This document shows, piece after piece, positions 25,282-34,115 of a stretch of 34,115 nt of DNA (its first letter is position 1; every line of letters begins with the position of its first letter). This DNA comes from Enterobacterales bacterium (GTDB taxonomy: Bacteria > Pseudomonadota > Gammaproteobacteria > Enterobacterales > Enterobacteriaceae). Location of the stretch: assembly GCA_015655145.1 (NCBI GenBank), contig JAATFO010000030.1, positions 1-34,115 on the forward strand, in the 5' to 3' direction. The notes beneath the pieces were generated by a model. The model made no database searches, had not been told where the DNA came from, and worked only from the letters and a program-made list of their open reading frames with translations. The translations under genes and the position numbers were made by a program.

Positions 25282-26739
25282 TTATTTCACTGGAATCACT
25301 TGCAGCAGTGCGGTGAGTAGCTGCCAGTACACACCCACGCTGCTAATGTGAACTTGCTCATCGGGTGAGTGCGGGCCGGTAATGGTGGGTCCGATGGAGA
25401 CCATATCCAGATTGGGGTAGGGTTTGCGGAACAGACCACACTCCAGACCTGCATGGATTACCTGAATGTCGGGGGTTTTACCAAACAGATCCTGATATGT
25501 TTTACGCACCAGCGCCATCACCGGTGAATGGGCATCTGGTTGCCAGCCAGGGTAGCCCCCTTTAGCCACGGTTTCGGCGCCGGCTAATTCGCTCAGTGAG
25601 GTCAGCATATCCACCACGTAATCTTTACCGCTGTCGATCAGCGAACGAATCAGGCAAATGATCTCGGCCTGGTGCTCGGTTAGGGTGACAATGCCGATAT
25701 TGAGCGAGGTCTCCACGACGCCGGTCATCACGTCTGAGTTGCGAATAACGCCGTTAGGCATGCTGTTCAGCAGGGCGATGAAATGATCACGGCTGTCGAT
25801 TGTCAGGGCTTGTGTGCTCCCGCTCACTGATCCAGTCACCAGGGTAACGTTTTTCTCTTTCGTGCCCAATTCGTTCTGTAGCGTGGTGGTATAGTCGGCC
25901 ACCGCTGCGTTCAGGGCTTTGATGTTATCCGCCGGAAGCGCCAGCGTCGTAAACGCTTCGCGCGGAATCGCATTACGTAACGTACCGCCGGTAAAATCGA
26001 TCAACCGCAGATCCAGCGCTTTGGCCTGCGTGGCGAGAAAACGCGCCAGCAGTTTATTCGCATTGCCCAGACCCAGATGGATCTCCGCGCCAGAGTGACC
26101 GCCTTTCAGGCCTTTCAGCGTCAGCGTCAGCGTCACAAATCCGGCAGGTATCGCTTCGCGTTTAATTGGTAGGGTGGTAATGGAGTCAACACCGCCCGCG
26201 CAACCCATGTAGATTTCACCTTCTTCTTCGGAATCGGTGTTAATCAGAATATCGGCGTGTAGCCAGTTGGCTTGCAGGCCAACCGCACCCTCCATGCCTG
26301 ATTCTTCCGTCATGGTAAGCAGCACTTCCAGTGGGCCATGCTTCACACTGTTATCAGCCAACACCGCCAGTGCCGAAGCCATACCAATACCGTTATCCGC
26401 ACCTAATGTTGTTCCACGCGCTTTTACCCACTCCCCATCAACCCAGGGCTGAATGGGATCTGTGGTGAAATCATGAACCGTATCGCTGTTTTTTTGCGGG
26501 ACCATATCAAGGTGTGCCTGCAACGCGACAGGCTGGCGATTTTCCATGCCTGGCGTGGCCGGTTTGCGGATCAGAATATTGCCCACCTCATCGCGCTCAC
26601 ACCATAAACGTTGCTCTCTGGCCCATGAAACAATGTGCTCAGCCAGTGCCGCTTCATGATAGGAAGGGTGAGGGATAGCGCATATTTTGGCAAAAATATC
26701 CCACAGCGGCTGGGGTGAAAGTTGAGACAATTCAGACAC
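25282..26739 (-). CDS. pepD: Cytosol non-specific dipeptidase PepD (aminoacyl-histidine dipeptidase)
   Basis: This 485-residue M20C metallopeptidase is identical in length to E. coli PepD and hydrolyses many unblocked dipeptides, including carnosine-like Xaa-His. Metal-site motifs are visible: LQAHLDMVPQ, LGADNGIGMA, TMTEESGMEG, NTDSEEEGEIYMG and the C-terminal HAGLECGLF. The frame is open to an ATG at 26808, but the conserved N-terminus SELSQLSPQPLWDIFAKIC begins right after a GTG at 26739, which has AGGAG seven bases upstream. I therefore call a GTG start. E. coli uses ATG at this position. It is convergent with dinB and divergent from gpt. Confidence 0.95.
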   Translation of the reverse strand: MSELSQLSPQPLWDIFAKICAIPHPSYHEAALAEHIVSWAREQRLWCERDEVGNILIRKPATPGMENRQPVALQAHLDMVPQKNSDTVHDFTTDPIQPWVDGEWVKARGTTLGADNGIGMASALAVLADNSVKHGPLEVLLTMTEESGMEGAVGLQANWLHADILINTDSEEEGEIYMGCAGGVDSITTLPIKREAIPAGFVTLTLTLKGLKGGHSGAEIHLGLGNANKLLARFLATQAKALDLRLIDFTGGTLRNAIPREAFTTLALPADNIKALNAAVADYTTTLQNELGTKEKNVTLVTGSVSGSTQALTIDSRDHFIALLNSMPNGVIRNSDVMTGVVETSLNIGIVTLTEHQAEIICLIRSLIDSGKDYVVDMLTSLSELAGAETVAKGGYPGWQPDAHSPVMALVRKTYQDLFGKTPDIQVIHAGLECGLFRKPYPNLDMVSIGPTITGPHSPDEQVHISSVGVYWQLLTALLQVIPVK

Positions 26740-27072
26740 GACAAATCTCCTGTGCCGGCGAAGCGAAGGGGTGCTCCGTCGCAAAGTTTCAGTAAAAATC
26801 CCCGCCACCTTCCACGTTGCTGGTGCTTTAATGGCACCACGGCTTTCCGCTGCAATGCGAAAGCTATCGGGTACAGAACGCGGTTAGCGAATGCAACGCG
26901 ATGGCCTGAGAATACCATTTTTTGTGATAGCGCGTGTAATTCAACGCGCTAAAAATCGGCACGCGGCTTATCCACTACTGGTTTTTAACCCGTCATATCC
27001 TTATAATCTCGCGCAACCTTTTCCCATTGCATATTTTTTAAGCCAATTCGGTTGGCTGGGATCCCTTATTCT
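26740..27072. promoter_or_regulatory. pepD-gpt divergent intergenic region
   Basis: This 333-bp gap contains no gene I can support. A TATAAT at 27002-27007 is a good -10 for gpt, but its -35 is weak. An 8-bp inverted repeat (TAGCGCGT at 26928-26935, ACGCGCTA at 26944-26951, 8-nt spacer) lies about 50 bp upstream of that -10 and could be an operator or a hairpin. The pepD leader and promoter must lie in the left half. Confidence 0.45.
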
Positions 27073-27531
27073 ATGAGCGAAAAATACGTCGTTACCTGGG
27101 ACATGTTGCAGATCCATGCCCGCAAACTGGCTGAGCGTCTGCTGCCTGTTGAGCAGTGGAAAGGCATTATTGCGGTCAGCCGCGGCGGGTTGGTTCCGGC
27201 CTCATTGCTGGCGCGTGAACTGGGTATTCGTTATGTTGATACCGTCTGCATCTCCAGCTATGACCACGATCATCAACGGGCCATGAAGGTGTTGAAACGC
27301 GCAGAAGGAGAGGGTGAAGGGTTTATTGTGATTGATGATTTAGTGGATACCGGCGGTACCGCTCAGGCAATTCGCTCGATGTATCCAAAAGCACGTTTTG
27401 TTACTCTTTTTGCCAAGCCGGCAGGTCGATCGCTGGTGGACGATTATATCGTCGATATCCCGCAAAACACCTGGATCGAGCAGCCCTGGGACATGGGGGT
27501 AGTTTATATCCCGCCCATCGTCAAAAACTGA
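27073..27531 (+). CDS. gpt: Xanthine-guanine phosphoribosyltransferase
   Basis: This 152-residue enzyme is the same length as E. coli Gpt. It converts guanine, xanthine and, less well, hypoxanthine with PRPP to their nucleotides at the inner face of the membrane. The PRPP loop is [17 protein letters not shown], and the N-terminal loop [16 protein letters not shown] is present. The frame opens seven codons earlier, but ATG 27073 gives the conserved [16 protein letters not shown] start. The ribosome site is poor. It is closed by a strong terminator beginning at its stop codon, so frsA is separate. Confidence 0.96.
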   Translation: MSEKYVVTWDMLQIHARKLAERLLPVEQWKGIIAVSRGGLVPASLLARELGIRYVDTVCISSYDHDHQRAMKVLKRAEGEGEGFIVIDDLVDTGGTAQAIRSMYPKARFVTLFAKPAGRSLVDDYIVDIPQNTWIEQPWDMGVVYIPPIVKN

Positions 27532-27567
27532 ATAATAACGCCCGCTTTTGCCGGGCGTTATTATTTC
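27531..27567 (+). terminator. Intrinsic terminator of gpt
   Basis: A perfect 14-bp stem (27531-27544 with 27552-27565, 7-nt loop CTTTTGC) ends in TTATTATTT. The first stem base is the last base of the gpt stop codon, and the A-rich 5' arm would let it work in reverse too. Confidence 0.9.
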
Positions 27568-27639
27568 TGCTGGTCGCAGATGCGTAACCCGTGCGGTAGA
27601 CTAGCGCTTTGCCCTGCCGCAACGGGAAGATATCTCAAA

Positions 27640-28887
27640 ATGACACCGAAGAATCTCAGCGAAGAGTTGTTCAAACCGCATTTCAAACACCCGGAAACCT
27701 CAACTCTCGTGCGCCCAAATCGTCATGTCGCCGCAGCGCGGCAAGCCACGCCGGGTAGTGAAAACTGCGCCGGTTGGTATCGCATGTTAAATCGCCTGAT
27801 GTGGGTGTGGCGCGGTTTATCACCGCAGGAAATCAGCGAAGTACTGGCGCGTATTGCCATAAGCCAGGTTGAACATACTGACAACGCGTTGCTGGATACG
27901 GTAATTGGTTATCGTAGCGGTAACTGGATTTACGAATGGTCAAAGCAGGCGGCATTATGGCAGCAGAAAGCGATGGAGGCCGGTGACGACGCACAAGCGG
28001 GTGAGCACTGGTTGCATGCTGTTAATCTCTACAGTGTGGCTGCCTATCCCTATATTAAAGGCGATGAACTGGCAGAACAGGCGCAAACGTTGGCAAACCG
28101 TGCTTATGAGGAAGCCACACGCCGTTTGCCAGGTGAGCTAAAAGAACTGGAATTCGCGGTCGCTGGCGGTAGTCCGATTATGGGCTTTTTACATATGCCG
28201 TCAGGTATTGATGCTCCGTATCCCACCGTATTGATATGCGGTGGGCTTGATGCACTACAAATAGATTACTACCGCCTCTTTCACGAATATCTGGCGCCAC
28301 GCGGTATTGCGATGCTGACGATTGATATGCCCTCGGTCGGCTTCTCGGCAAAATGGAAACTGACGCAAGATTCCAGCTTTTTGCATCAACAGGTGCTGCG
28401 TGGGCTGGAATCCGTGCCGTGGGTTGATCATACCCGTATTGCCGCGTTTGGTTATCGCTTTGGCGCGAATGTGGCGGTGCGGCTGGCGTATCTTGAAGCG
28501 CCACGCTTACGCGGTGTTGCTTGTCTTGGCCCGATTGTGCACGGTGTGTTAAGTGATCCACAGCAACAGGCGGGCGTTCCTGATATGTATATGGATGTAC
28601 TGGCCAGCCGCCTTGGCATGGCTTCGGCAAGTGATGCCGCATTATGTACTGAATTAAATCGTTACTCACTGAAAACACAAGGACTGTTGGGGAAACGTAC
28701 GCCTACTCCGATGTTATCCTGTGCCTGGAAGAATGATCCATTGAGTCCGGAAGAGGAGTCAAACCTGATTGTGAACTCGTCAGCGTCAGGGAAATTATTG
28801 TCGATCCCATTTTCACCCGTAATGCAGAGTTTTGATGCCGCGCTAAAGCAAATTTGTGACTGGCTGTTACAGCGATTACAGCAATGA
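27640..28887 (+). CDS. frsA: Fermentation-respiration switch protein FrsA
   Basis: This 415-residue cytoplasmic alpha/beta-hydrolase-fold protein (E. coli 414) begins with [20 protein letters not shown], followed by a helical N-domain with [15 protein letters not shown] and a C-terminal hydrolase fold from about residue 165. The nucleophile elbow reads FGYRFGAN, so the usual serine of GXSXG is replaced by Arg, as in E. coli FrsA. Classical esterase chemistry is therefore not expected. E. coli FrsA binds unphosphorylated IIA-Glc and shifts flux between respiration and fermentation. The frame is open to 27580; ATG 27640 matches the family start. Confidence 0.93.
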   Translation: MTPKNLSEELFKPHFKHPETSTLVRPNRHVAAARQATPGSENCAGWYRMLNRLMWVWRGLSPQEISEVLARIAISQVEHTDNALLDTVIGYRSGNWIYEWSKQAALWQQKAMEAGDDAQAGEHWLHAVNLYSVAAYPYIKGDELAEQAQTLANRAYEEATRRLPGELKELEFAVAGGSPIMGFLHMPSGIDAPYPTVLICGGLDALQIDYYRLFHEYLAPRGIAMLTIDMPSVGFSAKWKLTQDSSFLHQQVLRGLESVPWVDHTRIAAFGYRFGANVAVRLAYLEAPRLRGVACLGPIVHGVLSDPQQQAGVPDMYMDVLASRLGMASASDAALCTELNRYSLKTQGLLGKRTPTPMLSCAWKNDPLSPEEESNLIVNSSASGKLLSIPFSPVMQSFDAALKQICDWLLQRLQQ

Positions 28888-28888
28888 G

Positions 28889-28916
28889 TTGCTATTATTC
28901 AATCGGTTGCTATAAA
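28889..28916 (+). promoter_or_regulatory. Probable crl promoter
   Basis: TTGCTA at 28889-28894 and TATAAA at 28911-28916 are separated by 16 bp and lie just after the frsA stop, 28 bp before the crl ATG. Confidence 0.5.
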
Positions 28917-28944
28917 TGAATGCTTCATCAATGGAGGTTACATC

Positions 28945-29346
28945 ATGACGTTACCCAGTGGACATCCCCGGAGTCGGCTGATAAAGCGCTTTACTGCGTT
29001 AGGGCCCTATATCCGCGAGAGCAAATGTGAGGATGCGCATTTCTTTTTTGACTGTCTGGCTGTTTGCGTCAATGTAAAAAATGCGCCTGAGAGCCGTGAA
29101 TTTTGGGGCTGGTGGATGATTCTGGAAGCGCAGGACGATCACTTTACCTATGAATATTACTTCGGCCTGTATGACAAACAGGGCAACTGGCAGCCTTCAG
29201 CCATCAAAGGGAAAGAGAATAATGACAGACTGGCGGAGACGTTGCGTAATTTCCACGAACGTTTGAAAGCGCTCCTGGTCAGTATGGATCTGGCTTTGGT
29301 GCCAGCAGAACATTTTAATGATGGGCCGATAAGACTGACGGCCTGA
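28945..29346 (+). CDS. crl: Sigma-S assembly factor Crl
   Basis: This 133-residue protein is the same length as E. coli Crl. Crl binds RpoS and promotes assembly of the sigma-S holoenzyme, favouring curli and other stationary-phase genes. The conserved core is present: [38 protein letters not shown] and [11 protein letters not shown]. The ATG is preceded by GGAGG. In E. coli K-12 phoE follows crl, but here the next gene is proB after 348 bp. Confidence 0.95.
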   Translation: MTLPSGHPRSRLIKRFTALGPYIRESKCEDAHFFFDCLAVCVNVKNAPESREFWGWWMILEAQDDHFTYEYYFGLYDKQGNWQPSAIKGKENNDRLAETLRNFHERLKALLVSMDLALVPAEHFNDGPIRLTA

Positions 29347-29694
29347 GTTATCTTACCTCAGTCCCTCGTGGATAGTCGCGGGGGACTCCGCGCCTGAAGG
29401 TGCGGTTGTTCGTCAGCGCTTTCTGCCGGGGAGCCGTTTCCAGCGAATCAGGTAAACGGTATCCCGCCGCATTGATTCCGGGCGTGTTTATTCCCCTTCT
29501 CTTATCACGACCAGGTTGTTTTTTGGATGTCTGGCGATTCATACATAATGGCGTGTTTCTGAGGCAGTACATCGGATAGCGGGCGATCGCTATCATCGGG
29601 ATTTTCGTACTTTTCCGACGCTGCCTGTTGGCATCGTGCATGACACCTGATAAAACGTCAGCTCGCATACTTTTTTTAGCAATGGCAGGAAATA
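29347..29694 (+). promoter_or_regulatory. crl-proB gap with a possible terminator and the proBA promoter
   Basis: No gene is supported in this 348-bp gap, and phoE, found here in E. coli K-12, is absent. A 7-bp hairpin (CCGCGCC at 29388-29394, GGTGCGG at 29399-29405) followed by TTGTT may end crl. TTGGCA at 29628-29633 and TAAAAC at 29651-29656 with a 17-bp spacer form a good proBA promoter, about 38 bp before the proB ATG. Confidence 0.5.
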
Positions 29695-30798
29695 ATGAGC
29701 GCCAGCCAGACTCTGGTAGTAAAGCTGGGAACCAGCGTCCTGACCGGCGGATCGCGTCGGTTAAATCGGGCACATATTGTTGAACTGGTTCGCCAGTGTG
29801 CACAGCAGCACGCGATGGGGCAGCGGATTGTTATTGTCACCTCGGGGGCGATGGCGGCCGGGCGGGAGCATCTCGGCTACCCGGAACTGCCGCCGACCAT
29901 TGCGTCTAAACAGCTACTGGCGGCCGTTGGGCAAAGCCGTCTCATTCAGTTGTGGGAACAATTGTTTTCTATTTATGGCATTCATATTGGTCAGATGCTA
30001 CTGACGCGCGCCGACCTGGAAGATCGTGAGCGTTTCCTCAATGCGCGTGATACGTTGCGTGCATTACTGGATAACCACATTGTGCCGGTGATTAATGAAA
30101 ATGATGCTGTCGCCACCGCTGAAATTAAGGTCGGTGATAATGACAATCTTTCTGCGCTGGCGGCCATGTTGGCGGGCGCGGACAAGTTGTTATTGCTGAC
30201 GGATCAGCAGGGGTTGTTTACCGCTGATCCACGCGATGATCCTCATGCTGAATTGATCAGTGATGTGCATGAGATTGATGATGCACTGCGTACCATCGCG
30301 GGCGGCAGCATTTCTGGTCTTGGCACTGGCGGCATGACGACCAAGCTGCAAGCTGCCGATATTGCCTGTCGGGCAGGCATTGATGTTATTATTGCCGCAG
30401 GCAGCCGTCCGGGGGTGATCGGAGATGTGATTGCCGGCAAGCCGGTTGGAACACGTTTCCATGCGCTGGACACGCCGCTGGAGAGCCGCAAACGCTGGAT
30501 CTTCGGCGCGCCGCCCGCGGGTGAAATCACGGTGGATGATGGCGCCCTGGCTGCTATTCTTGAACGGGGTAGCTCTTTGCTGCCGAAGGGCATTCGTGAC
30601 ATTCGCGGTAACTTTTCTCGCGGCGAAGTGGTACGGATCCGCAACCTGCAAGGCCGGGATATTGCCCACGGTGTATCACGTTATAACAGTGACGCGATGC
30701 GGATGATTTCTGGTCACCATAGCCAGCAAATCAGTGAAATACTTGGTTATGAATACGGTCCGGTTGTTGTGCACCGTGACGATATGATTGTCAGTTAA
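29695..30798 (+). CDS. proB: Glutamate 5-kinase
   Basis: This 367-residue enzyme, the same length as in E. coli, phosphorylates glutamate to gamma-glutamyl phosphate, the first and proline-inhibited step of proline synthesis. An N-terminal amino-acid-kinase domain ([61 protein letters not shown]) occupies about 1-255 and a C-terminal PUA domain about 275-360. AGGA lies upstream of the ATG. It is followed after 9 nt by proA, and the two products work together because the phosphate intermediate is labile. Confidence 0.97.
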   Translation: MSASQTLVVKLGTSVLTGGSRRLNRAHIVELVRQCAQQHAMGQRIVIVTSGAMAAGREHLGYPELPPTIASKQLLAAVGQSRLIQLWEQLFSIYGIHIGQMLLTRADLEDRERFLNARDTLRALLDNHIVPVINENDAVATAEIKVGDNDNLSALAAMLAGADKLLLLTDQQGLFTADPRDDPHAELISDVHEIDDALRTIAGGSISGLGTGGMTTKLQAADIACRAGIDVIIAAGSRPGVIGDVIAGKPVGTRFHALDTPLESRKRWIFGAPPAGEITVDDGALAAILERGSSLLPKGIRDIRGNFSRGEVVRIRNLQGRDIAHGVSRYNSDAMRMISGHHSQQISEILGYEYGPVVVHRDDMIVS

Positions 30799-30807
30799 GG
30801 GGTTTTG

Positions 30808-32061
30808 ATGCTTGAGGAAATGGGGAAAGCGGCGAAAGCGGCTTCATATCAGCTCTCGGTATTGTCAACCGAACAGAAAAATCAGGTGCTGTTGACGATT
30901 GCTGATCATCTGGATGCGCGCAGTGCTGAGATCCTTGCAGCCAATGCGTTGGATCTGGCGGATGCGCGGCAGAATGGCATGAGCGACGCATTGCTTGACC
31001 GTCTGGCATTGAACCCGACCCGTTTGCAAGGCATTGCTGATGATGTGCGTCAGGTGTGTCGTCTGAGCGACCCGGTTGGTCAGTTAATTGATGGTGGCCA
31101 GCTTGACAACGGTTTACGTATTGAACGCCGCCGGGTGCCGCTGGGTGTTGTCGGTGTGATTTATGAAGCGCGACCAAACGTTACGGTGGATGTGGCATCG
31201 CTGTGCCTCAAAACCGGAAATGCTGTAATTTTGCGCGGGGGCAAAGAGACCTGGCGTACCAATGGCGCCACCGGGCGCCTGATTCAGGCGGCGCTGCAAC
31301 AGCATGGTTTACCGGCAGGTGCGGTGCAAGTGATTGAGAGCCCGGATCGTGCTCTGGTAAGCCAATTGCTTAAACTGGATCATTATGTCGATATGCTGAT
31401 ACCTCGCGGTGGCGCTGATTTACATAAGTTATGTCGTGAGCAGTCAACTATTCCGGTTATCACTGGCGGGATTGGTGTTTGCCATATTTATGTCGACATT
31501 TCGGCTGAGCGGGAAGCAGCGCTGAAGGTGATTGTCAACGCCAAGAAACAGCGCCCCAGTGCCTGCAATTCTGTGGAAACGTTGTTGGTGCATGAGGCAA
31601 TAGCTGCGGATTTTCTACCGGTACTGAGTCTGCGGATGGCGCAAGAGGGTATTAAGCTGCATGCTGATGCGCGTTCTTTCCCATTGTTGCACCAGGGGCC
31701 AGCGAAGGTAGAGACGGTAAACGAAGCGGATTACCGCCATGAATGGTTATCACTGGATTTGAATGTGAAAGTGGTGGCAGATATCGATCAAGCAATTACA
31801 CACATTCGTGAACACGGTACGCAACACTCGGACGCGATTCTGACCCGCGATATCCGCAACGCTGATCATTTTGTCAATGAGGTCGACTCTTCTGCGGTGT
31901 ATGTTAACGCCAGCACGCGTTTTACCGACGGAGGTCAGTTTGGCCTGGGCGCCGAAGTCGCGGTCAGTACACAAAAACTGCATGCACGTGGCCCGATGGG
32001 ACTTGAGGCGCTCACTACATACAAGTGGATTGCCTGGGGCGACGATAGCATTCGCGCCTGA
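30808..32061 (+). CDS. proA: Gamma-glutamyl phosphate reductase
   Basis: This 417-residue enzyme (same as E. coli) reduces gamma-glutamyl phosphate with NADPH to glutamate semialdehyde, the second step to proline. The aldehyde-dehydrogenase fold shows the cofactor loop [22 protein letters not shown] and the active-site cysteine region [14 protein letters not shown]; the C-terminal [21 protein letters not shown] is diagnostic. A TTG precedes the ATG in frame, but ATG 30808 with AAGGGG upstream matches the family start. It is the last gene before the tRNA that carries the genomic island. Confidence 0.97.
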   Translation: MLEEMGKAAKAASYQLSVLSTEQKNQVLLTIADHLDARSAEILAANALDLADARQNGMSDALLDRLALNPTRLQGIADDVRQVCRLSDPVGQLIDGGQLDNGLRIERRRVPLGVVGVIYEARPNVTVDVASLCLKTGNAVILRGGKETWRTNGATGRLIQAALQQHGLPAGAVQVIESPDRALVSQLLKLDHYVDMLIPRGGADLHKLCREQSTIPVITGGIGVCHIYVDISAEREAALKVIVNAKKQRPSACNSVETLLVHEAIAADFLPVLSLRMAQEGIKLHADARSFPLLHQGPAKVETVNEADYRHEWLSLDLNVKVVADIDQAITHIREHGTQHSDAILTRDIRNADHFVNEVDSSAVYVNASTRFTDGGQFGLGAEVAVSTQKLHARGPMGLEALTTYKWIAWGDDSIRA

Positions 32062-32106
32062 TGTCTTAATGGCTGGTGAGAAAGTAAGCATCCAGATGGA
32101 TAGCTA

Positions 32107-32135
32107 TTGACTCCTGGCCTACTTTTTCTTAACGT
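32107..32135 (+). promoter_or_regulatory. Probable promoter of the tRNA-Thr gene
   Basis: TTGACT at 32107-32112 and TAACGT at 32130-32135 are 17 bp apart, followed by a GC-rich stretch (CGCCCCG) like the discriminator of stringently controlled stable-RNA promoters. The tRNA begins about 19 nt after the predicted start. Confidence 0.45.
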
Positions 32136-32160
32136 AACGCCCCGTAGTTCCTCTCTGAAC

Positions 32161-32236
32161 GCCGATATAGCTCAGTTGGTAGAGCAGCGCATTCGTAATG
32201 CGAAGGTCGTAGGTTCGACTCCTATTATCGGCACCA
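32161..32236 (+). tRNA. thrW: tRNA-Thr (anticodon CGU), island attachment site
   Basis: The 76-nt gene has acceptor arms GCCGATA and TATCGGC, encoded CCA, a D-arm with AGTTGGTAGA, an anticodon loop TTCGTAA (anticodon CGU, reading ACG) and T-loop TTCGACT. It sits after proA as thrW does in E. coli, where this tRNA is the target of prophage CP4-6. The P4-type integrase gene 175 bp downstream in the same direction shows that its 3' half serves as attL here. The distal copy of the core is outside the window. Confidence 0.95.
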
Positions 32237-32359
32237 TCCTACCTATTTTAACGTCTCCCTAAGTCTACTCAAACACCCTTTAAACCCTTATAATACGCGG
32301 TTTCACGGCCCTTATTGTCTCTGCTCGTCTACTCACGTTCACAGAAATCTACGGTGAGT

Positions 32360-32648
32360 TGGGGGTATCAATGGGGGTATTCGCTGTTCGGTCTAAAGGA
32401 GATACCCCCAGATGAAGCTCAATGCCAGACAGGTCGAGACTGCCAAGCCCAAAGATAAACCCTACAAGATGGCTGATGGTGGTGGCCTCTACTTATTGGT
32501 TAAAACCAACGGGTCACGCTACTGGCGTTTAAAGTATCGTATCGATGGAAAGGAAAAGTTATTGGCGCTGGGGGTATATCCCGTTGTGTCCTTGGCTGAT
32601 GCCAGAGCAAAACGTGATGAAGCTCGAAAGGGTATCGCTGGGGGTATC
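32360..32648 (+). repeat. Repeated GGGGGTAT motifs around the integrase start
   Basis: GGGGGTAT occurs at 32361-32368 and 32373-32380 (12-bp period), in inverted form as GATACCCCCA at 32401-32410 immediately before the integrase ATG, and twice in the gene at 32570-32577 and 32640-32647. TGGGGGTATC (32360-32369) and GATACCCCCA form a 10-bp inverted repeat. They could be arm-type integrase binding sites or an autoregulatory operator. Confidence 0.6.
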
Positions 32649-33626
32649 GATCCTTTAGAGGCTAAAAAAGAACAAAAAGTTGAGCGTGAAGCGCAGGTCA
32701 AAAACATCTTTCAAGAAATTGCACTTGAATGGCACAACATGAAAGTGAAGAAATGGTCTGCGGGATATGCCTCAGACATTCTTGAAGCGTTCAACAAAGA
32801 CGTCTTCCCGTTCATTGGTCAACGCCCTGTTGCAGACATCAAGCCGTTGGAACTGCTGAACGTGCTGAAAAAGATGGAAGACCGAGGCGCGACTGAGAAA
32901 GCCAAGAAAGTGCGTCAACGCTGCGGCGAAGTGTTTCGCTATGCCATCGTGACAGGCAGAGCCGAGTATAATCCCGCGCCTGATCTCACCAGTGCCATGC
33001 AAGGGCATGAGTCTACACATTATCCATTCCTGACCATAGAAGAGCTTCCCGCCTTCTTTAAAGCCCTTGCTGGCTACTCTGGCAGTGAATTGATGGTGCT
33101 GGCAGCAAGATTGCTGATCATTACTGGCCTGAGAACAGGTGAATTGCGCGGTGCGTTATGGTCAGAAATCGATACCAAGAAAGCGCTATGGGAAATTTCT
33201 GCTGAACGCATGAAAATGCGCCGTCCCCATATCATCCCGCTATCTACCCAAGCGTTAGCCATCATCGAACAGATCAGAGCGATGACGGGGCAATTTCCTT
33301 TACTGTTTCCGGGACGCAATGATCCAAGTAAGACCATGAGCGAAGCCAGTATCAATCAGGTATTTAAGCGAATTGGCTATACAGGCCGGGTTACGGGTCA
33401 CGGATTCCGCCATACCATGAGCACCGTTCTTCATGAACAGGGCTATAACACCGCATGGATTGAAACCCAACTGGCGCATGTTGATAAGAATGCTATCCGT
33501 GGCACCTACAACCATGCGCAATATCTCGATGGCAGACGCGAGATGCTGCAATGGTATGCCGACTACATGGTAAGTCTTGAGAAAGGCGGCAATGTGGTGC
33601 AGGGAACGTTTAATCGGCGTGGGTAG
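32412..33626 (+). CDS. P4-type tyrosine integrase
   Basis: This 404-residue site-specific recombinase has an N-terminal DUF4102 arm-binding domain at about 1-90 (ADGGGLYLLVKTNGSRYWRLKY, LALGVYPVVSLADAR), a core-binding SAM-like domain at about 95-195, and a catalytic domain with Arg241 (TGLRTGELRG), His330 and Arg333 (GHGFRHTMS), His356 (LAHVD) and nucleophile Tyr366 (GTYNHA). All catalytic residues are present, so it looks active. AAAGGAG precedes the ATG. It integrates an island at the tRNA-Thr gene. Its product may autoregulate through the repeats overlapping its start. A terminator follows. Confidence 0.95.
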   Translation: MKLNARQVETAKPKDKPYKMADGGGLYLLVKTNGSRYWRLKYRIDGKEKLLALGVYPVVSLADARAKRDEARKGIAGGIDPLEAKKEQKVEREAQVKNIFQEIALEWHNMKVKKWSAGYASDILEAFNKDVFPFIGQRPVADIKPLELLNVLKKMEDRGATEKAKKVRQRCGEVFRYAIVTGRAEYNPAPDLTSAMQGHESTHYPFLTIEELPAFFKALAGYSGSELMVLAARLLIITGLRTGELRGALWSEIDTKKALWEISAERMKMRRPHIIPLSTQALAIIEQIRAMTGQFPLLFPGRNDPSKTMSEASINQVFKRIGYTGRVTGHGFRHTMSTVLHEQGYNTAWIETQLAHVDKNAIRGTYNHAQYLDGRREMLQWYADYMVSLEKGGNVVQGTFNRRG

Positions 33627-33645
33627 GGATAACTGCTGATAAATG

Positions 33646-33680
33646 AAGGGCTATGTCTTAACGGGCATAGCCCTTTTTTC
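33646..33680 (+). terminator. Intrinsic terminator of the integrase gene
   Basis: GGGCTATG (33648-33655) pairs with CATAGCCC (33666-33673), followed by TTTTTTC, 20 bp after the integrase stop. Confidence 0.85.
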
Positions 33681-33722
33681 TTGGGTAAAGCAGATAAGAA
33701 TTAAGTCAGAATTTAAACTGAT

Positions 33723-33743
33723 ATTGATTAACCAATTGATTAA
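33723..33743. repeat. Tandem ATTGATTAA repeat in AT-rich gap
   Basis: ATTGATTAA occurs at 33723-33731 and 33735-33743, a 12-bp period, in the AT-rich 327-bp gap between integrase and the AlpA-like gene. It may be a protein-binding site such as an excisionase target. Further along, TTCAATTC is also repeated near 33862-33880. No gene is seen in the gap. Confidence 0.4.
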
Positions 33744-33894
33744 TATGAAAATTATAAAATACCTTAAAACAGGAAAATAAATAGCACTTTTTGCTAAATC
33801 GCTCTACACCCCGCCCAGTGACAGCTCTCCCGCCATTTCATCCGTTTTTGTTTAAAAAACATTCAATTCAGGTTCAATTCTGATTTTTCGAGGG

Positions 33895-33923
33895 TTGAAC
33901 GTCATAAGCGATCTGCAGATACT
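33895..33923 (+). promoter_or_regulatory. Probable promoter of the AlpA-like gene
   Basis: TTGAAC at 33895-33900 and GATACT at 33918-33923 are 17 bp apart, 30 bp before the AlpA-like ATG. Confidence 0.5.
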
Positions 33924-33953
33924 ACATTCATCAAAACAACAACGGAGAAATAT

Positions 33954-34059
33954 ATGACAACAAGAAGACTTATTCGCCTGCCGGAAGTGATGAATAAAAC
34001 AGGATATAGCAAAGCATGGATTTATCGACTTATTAGCAGGGGCGTTTTCCCAGAGCCGA
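33954..34059 (+). pseudogene. AlpA-family regulator gene, interrupted by an IS
   Basis: The frame starts at ATG 33954 with GGAG seven bases upstream and encodes 35 residues of a typical AlpA/MerR-like excisionase-type helix-turn-helix: LIRLPEVMNKTGYSKAWIY, then RLISRGVFPEPR. Full members are about 65-90 residues, so roughly half is missing. The homology stops where the IS903-like terminal repeat begins at 34060. In CP4-57 AlpA activates excision. A gene of this kind after a P4-type integrase fits the standard island layout. The remainder may lie beyond the IS, outside the window. Confidence 0.75.
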
Positions 34060-34115
34060 GGCTTTGTTGAATAAATCGAACTTTTGCTGAGTTGAAGGAT
34101 CAGATCACGCATCCC
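34060..34115 (+). mobile_element. Left end of an IS903-like (IS5 family) element
   Basis: GGCTTTGTTGAATAAATC at 34060-34077 is the 18-bp terminal inverted repeat of IS903-group elements. The following bases (TTTTGCTGAGTTGAAGGATC, then AGATCACGCAT) match the left end of such elements as I know them, with the transposase reading rightward beyond the window. IS903 duplicates 9 bp of target, so 34051-34059 (CAGAGCCGA) should reappear after the right end. Confidence 0.85.

Noticed and set aside
29348..29803. 151-codon minus-strand frame in the crl-proB gap
   Set aside because: It runs into proB antisense, shows no protein-like motif and lies over the proBA promoter.
33852..34112. 86-codon minus-strand frame antisense to the AlpA-like gene
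   Set aside because: It spans two unrelated sequences joined by the IS insertion, so it is a chance frame.
32161..34115. Second copy of the tRNA 3' end marking the island's right end
   Set aside because: I found no repeat of the tRNA 3' sequence in the remaining window; attR must lie further right.
1..34115. CRISPR array or other regular spaced repeat system
   Set aside because: No series of similar 20-40 bp repeats with spacers was seen anywhere.

Overview
The window is chromosomal DNA of an enterobacterium (Enterobacterales). The block fadE | gmhA-yafJ | yafK | dinB | pepD | gpt-frsA-crl-proB-proA-tRNA-Thr(CGU) follows the E. coli K-12 order, and predicted protein lengths match K-12 almost residue for residue. 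phoE is absent between crl and proB, ivy is absent between yafV and fadE, and a ybdL-like gene is fused operonically to yafV. These differences suggest a non-Escherichia lineage (Pectobacteriaceae or Yersiniaceae-like), but I cannot name the genus.

Layout. Positions 1-782 hold insertion-sequence debris: an internally deleted IS3-family transposase and the 5' end of an IS256-family element that abuts the next gene. Positions 776-15095 are a purine-degradation (hpx) cluster in two divergent blocks. The first is hpxC (-) facing hpxS-hpxA-hpxB (+). The second is hpxW-X-Y-Z (-) facing an RpiR-type regulator (+), followed by a four-gene ABC importer and hpxJ-hpxK (+). Together they encode allantoin uptake, racemisation, ring opening, allantoate hydrolysis, ureidoglycine transamination to oxalurate, and an oxalurate/oxamate branch. 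The sequence shows nitrogen control: a consensus NtrC site and a near-perfect sigma-54 promoter before the ABC-hpxJK operon, a second sigma-54-like promoter before hpxW, and a TTGTATACAA operator between hpxC and hpxS. Uricase and earlier purine steps are not in the window.

Positions 15214-32061 are core genome: the omega-amidase/glutamine-transaminase pair yafV-ybdL, an unrecognised multi-pass membrane protein, fadE with a FadR operator, gmhA, yafJ, yafK, dinB with a LexA box, pepD (GTG start), gpt, frsA, crl and proBA.

Positions 32161-34115 are the start of a genomic island in the tRNA-Thr(CGU) gene: a P4-type integrase with repeated GGGGGTAT motifs, then an AlpA-type regulator gene broken after 35 codons by an IS903-like element whose first 56 bp end the window.
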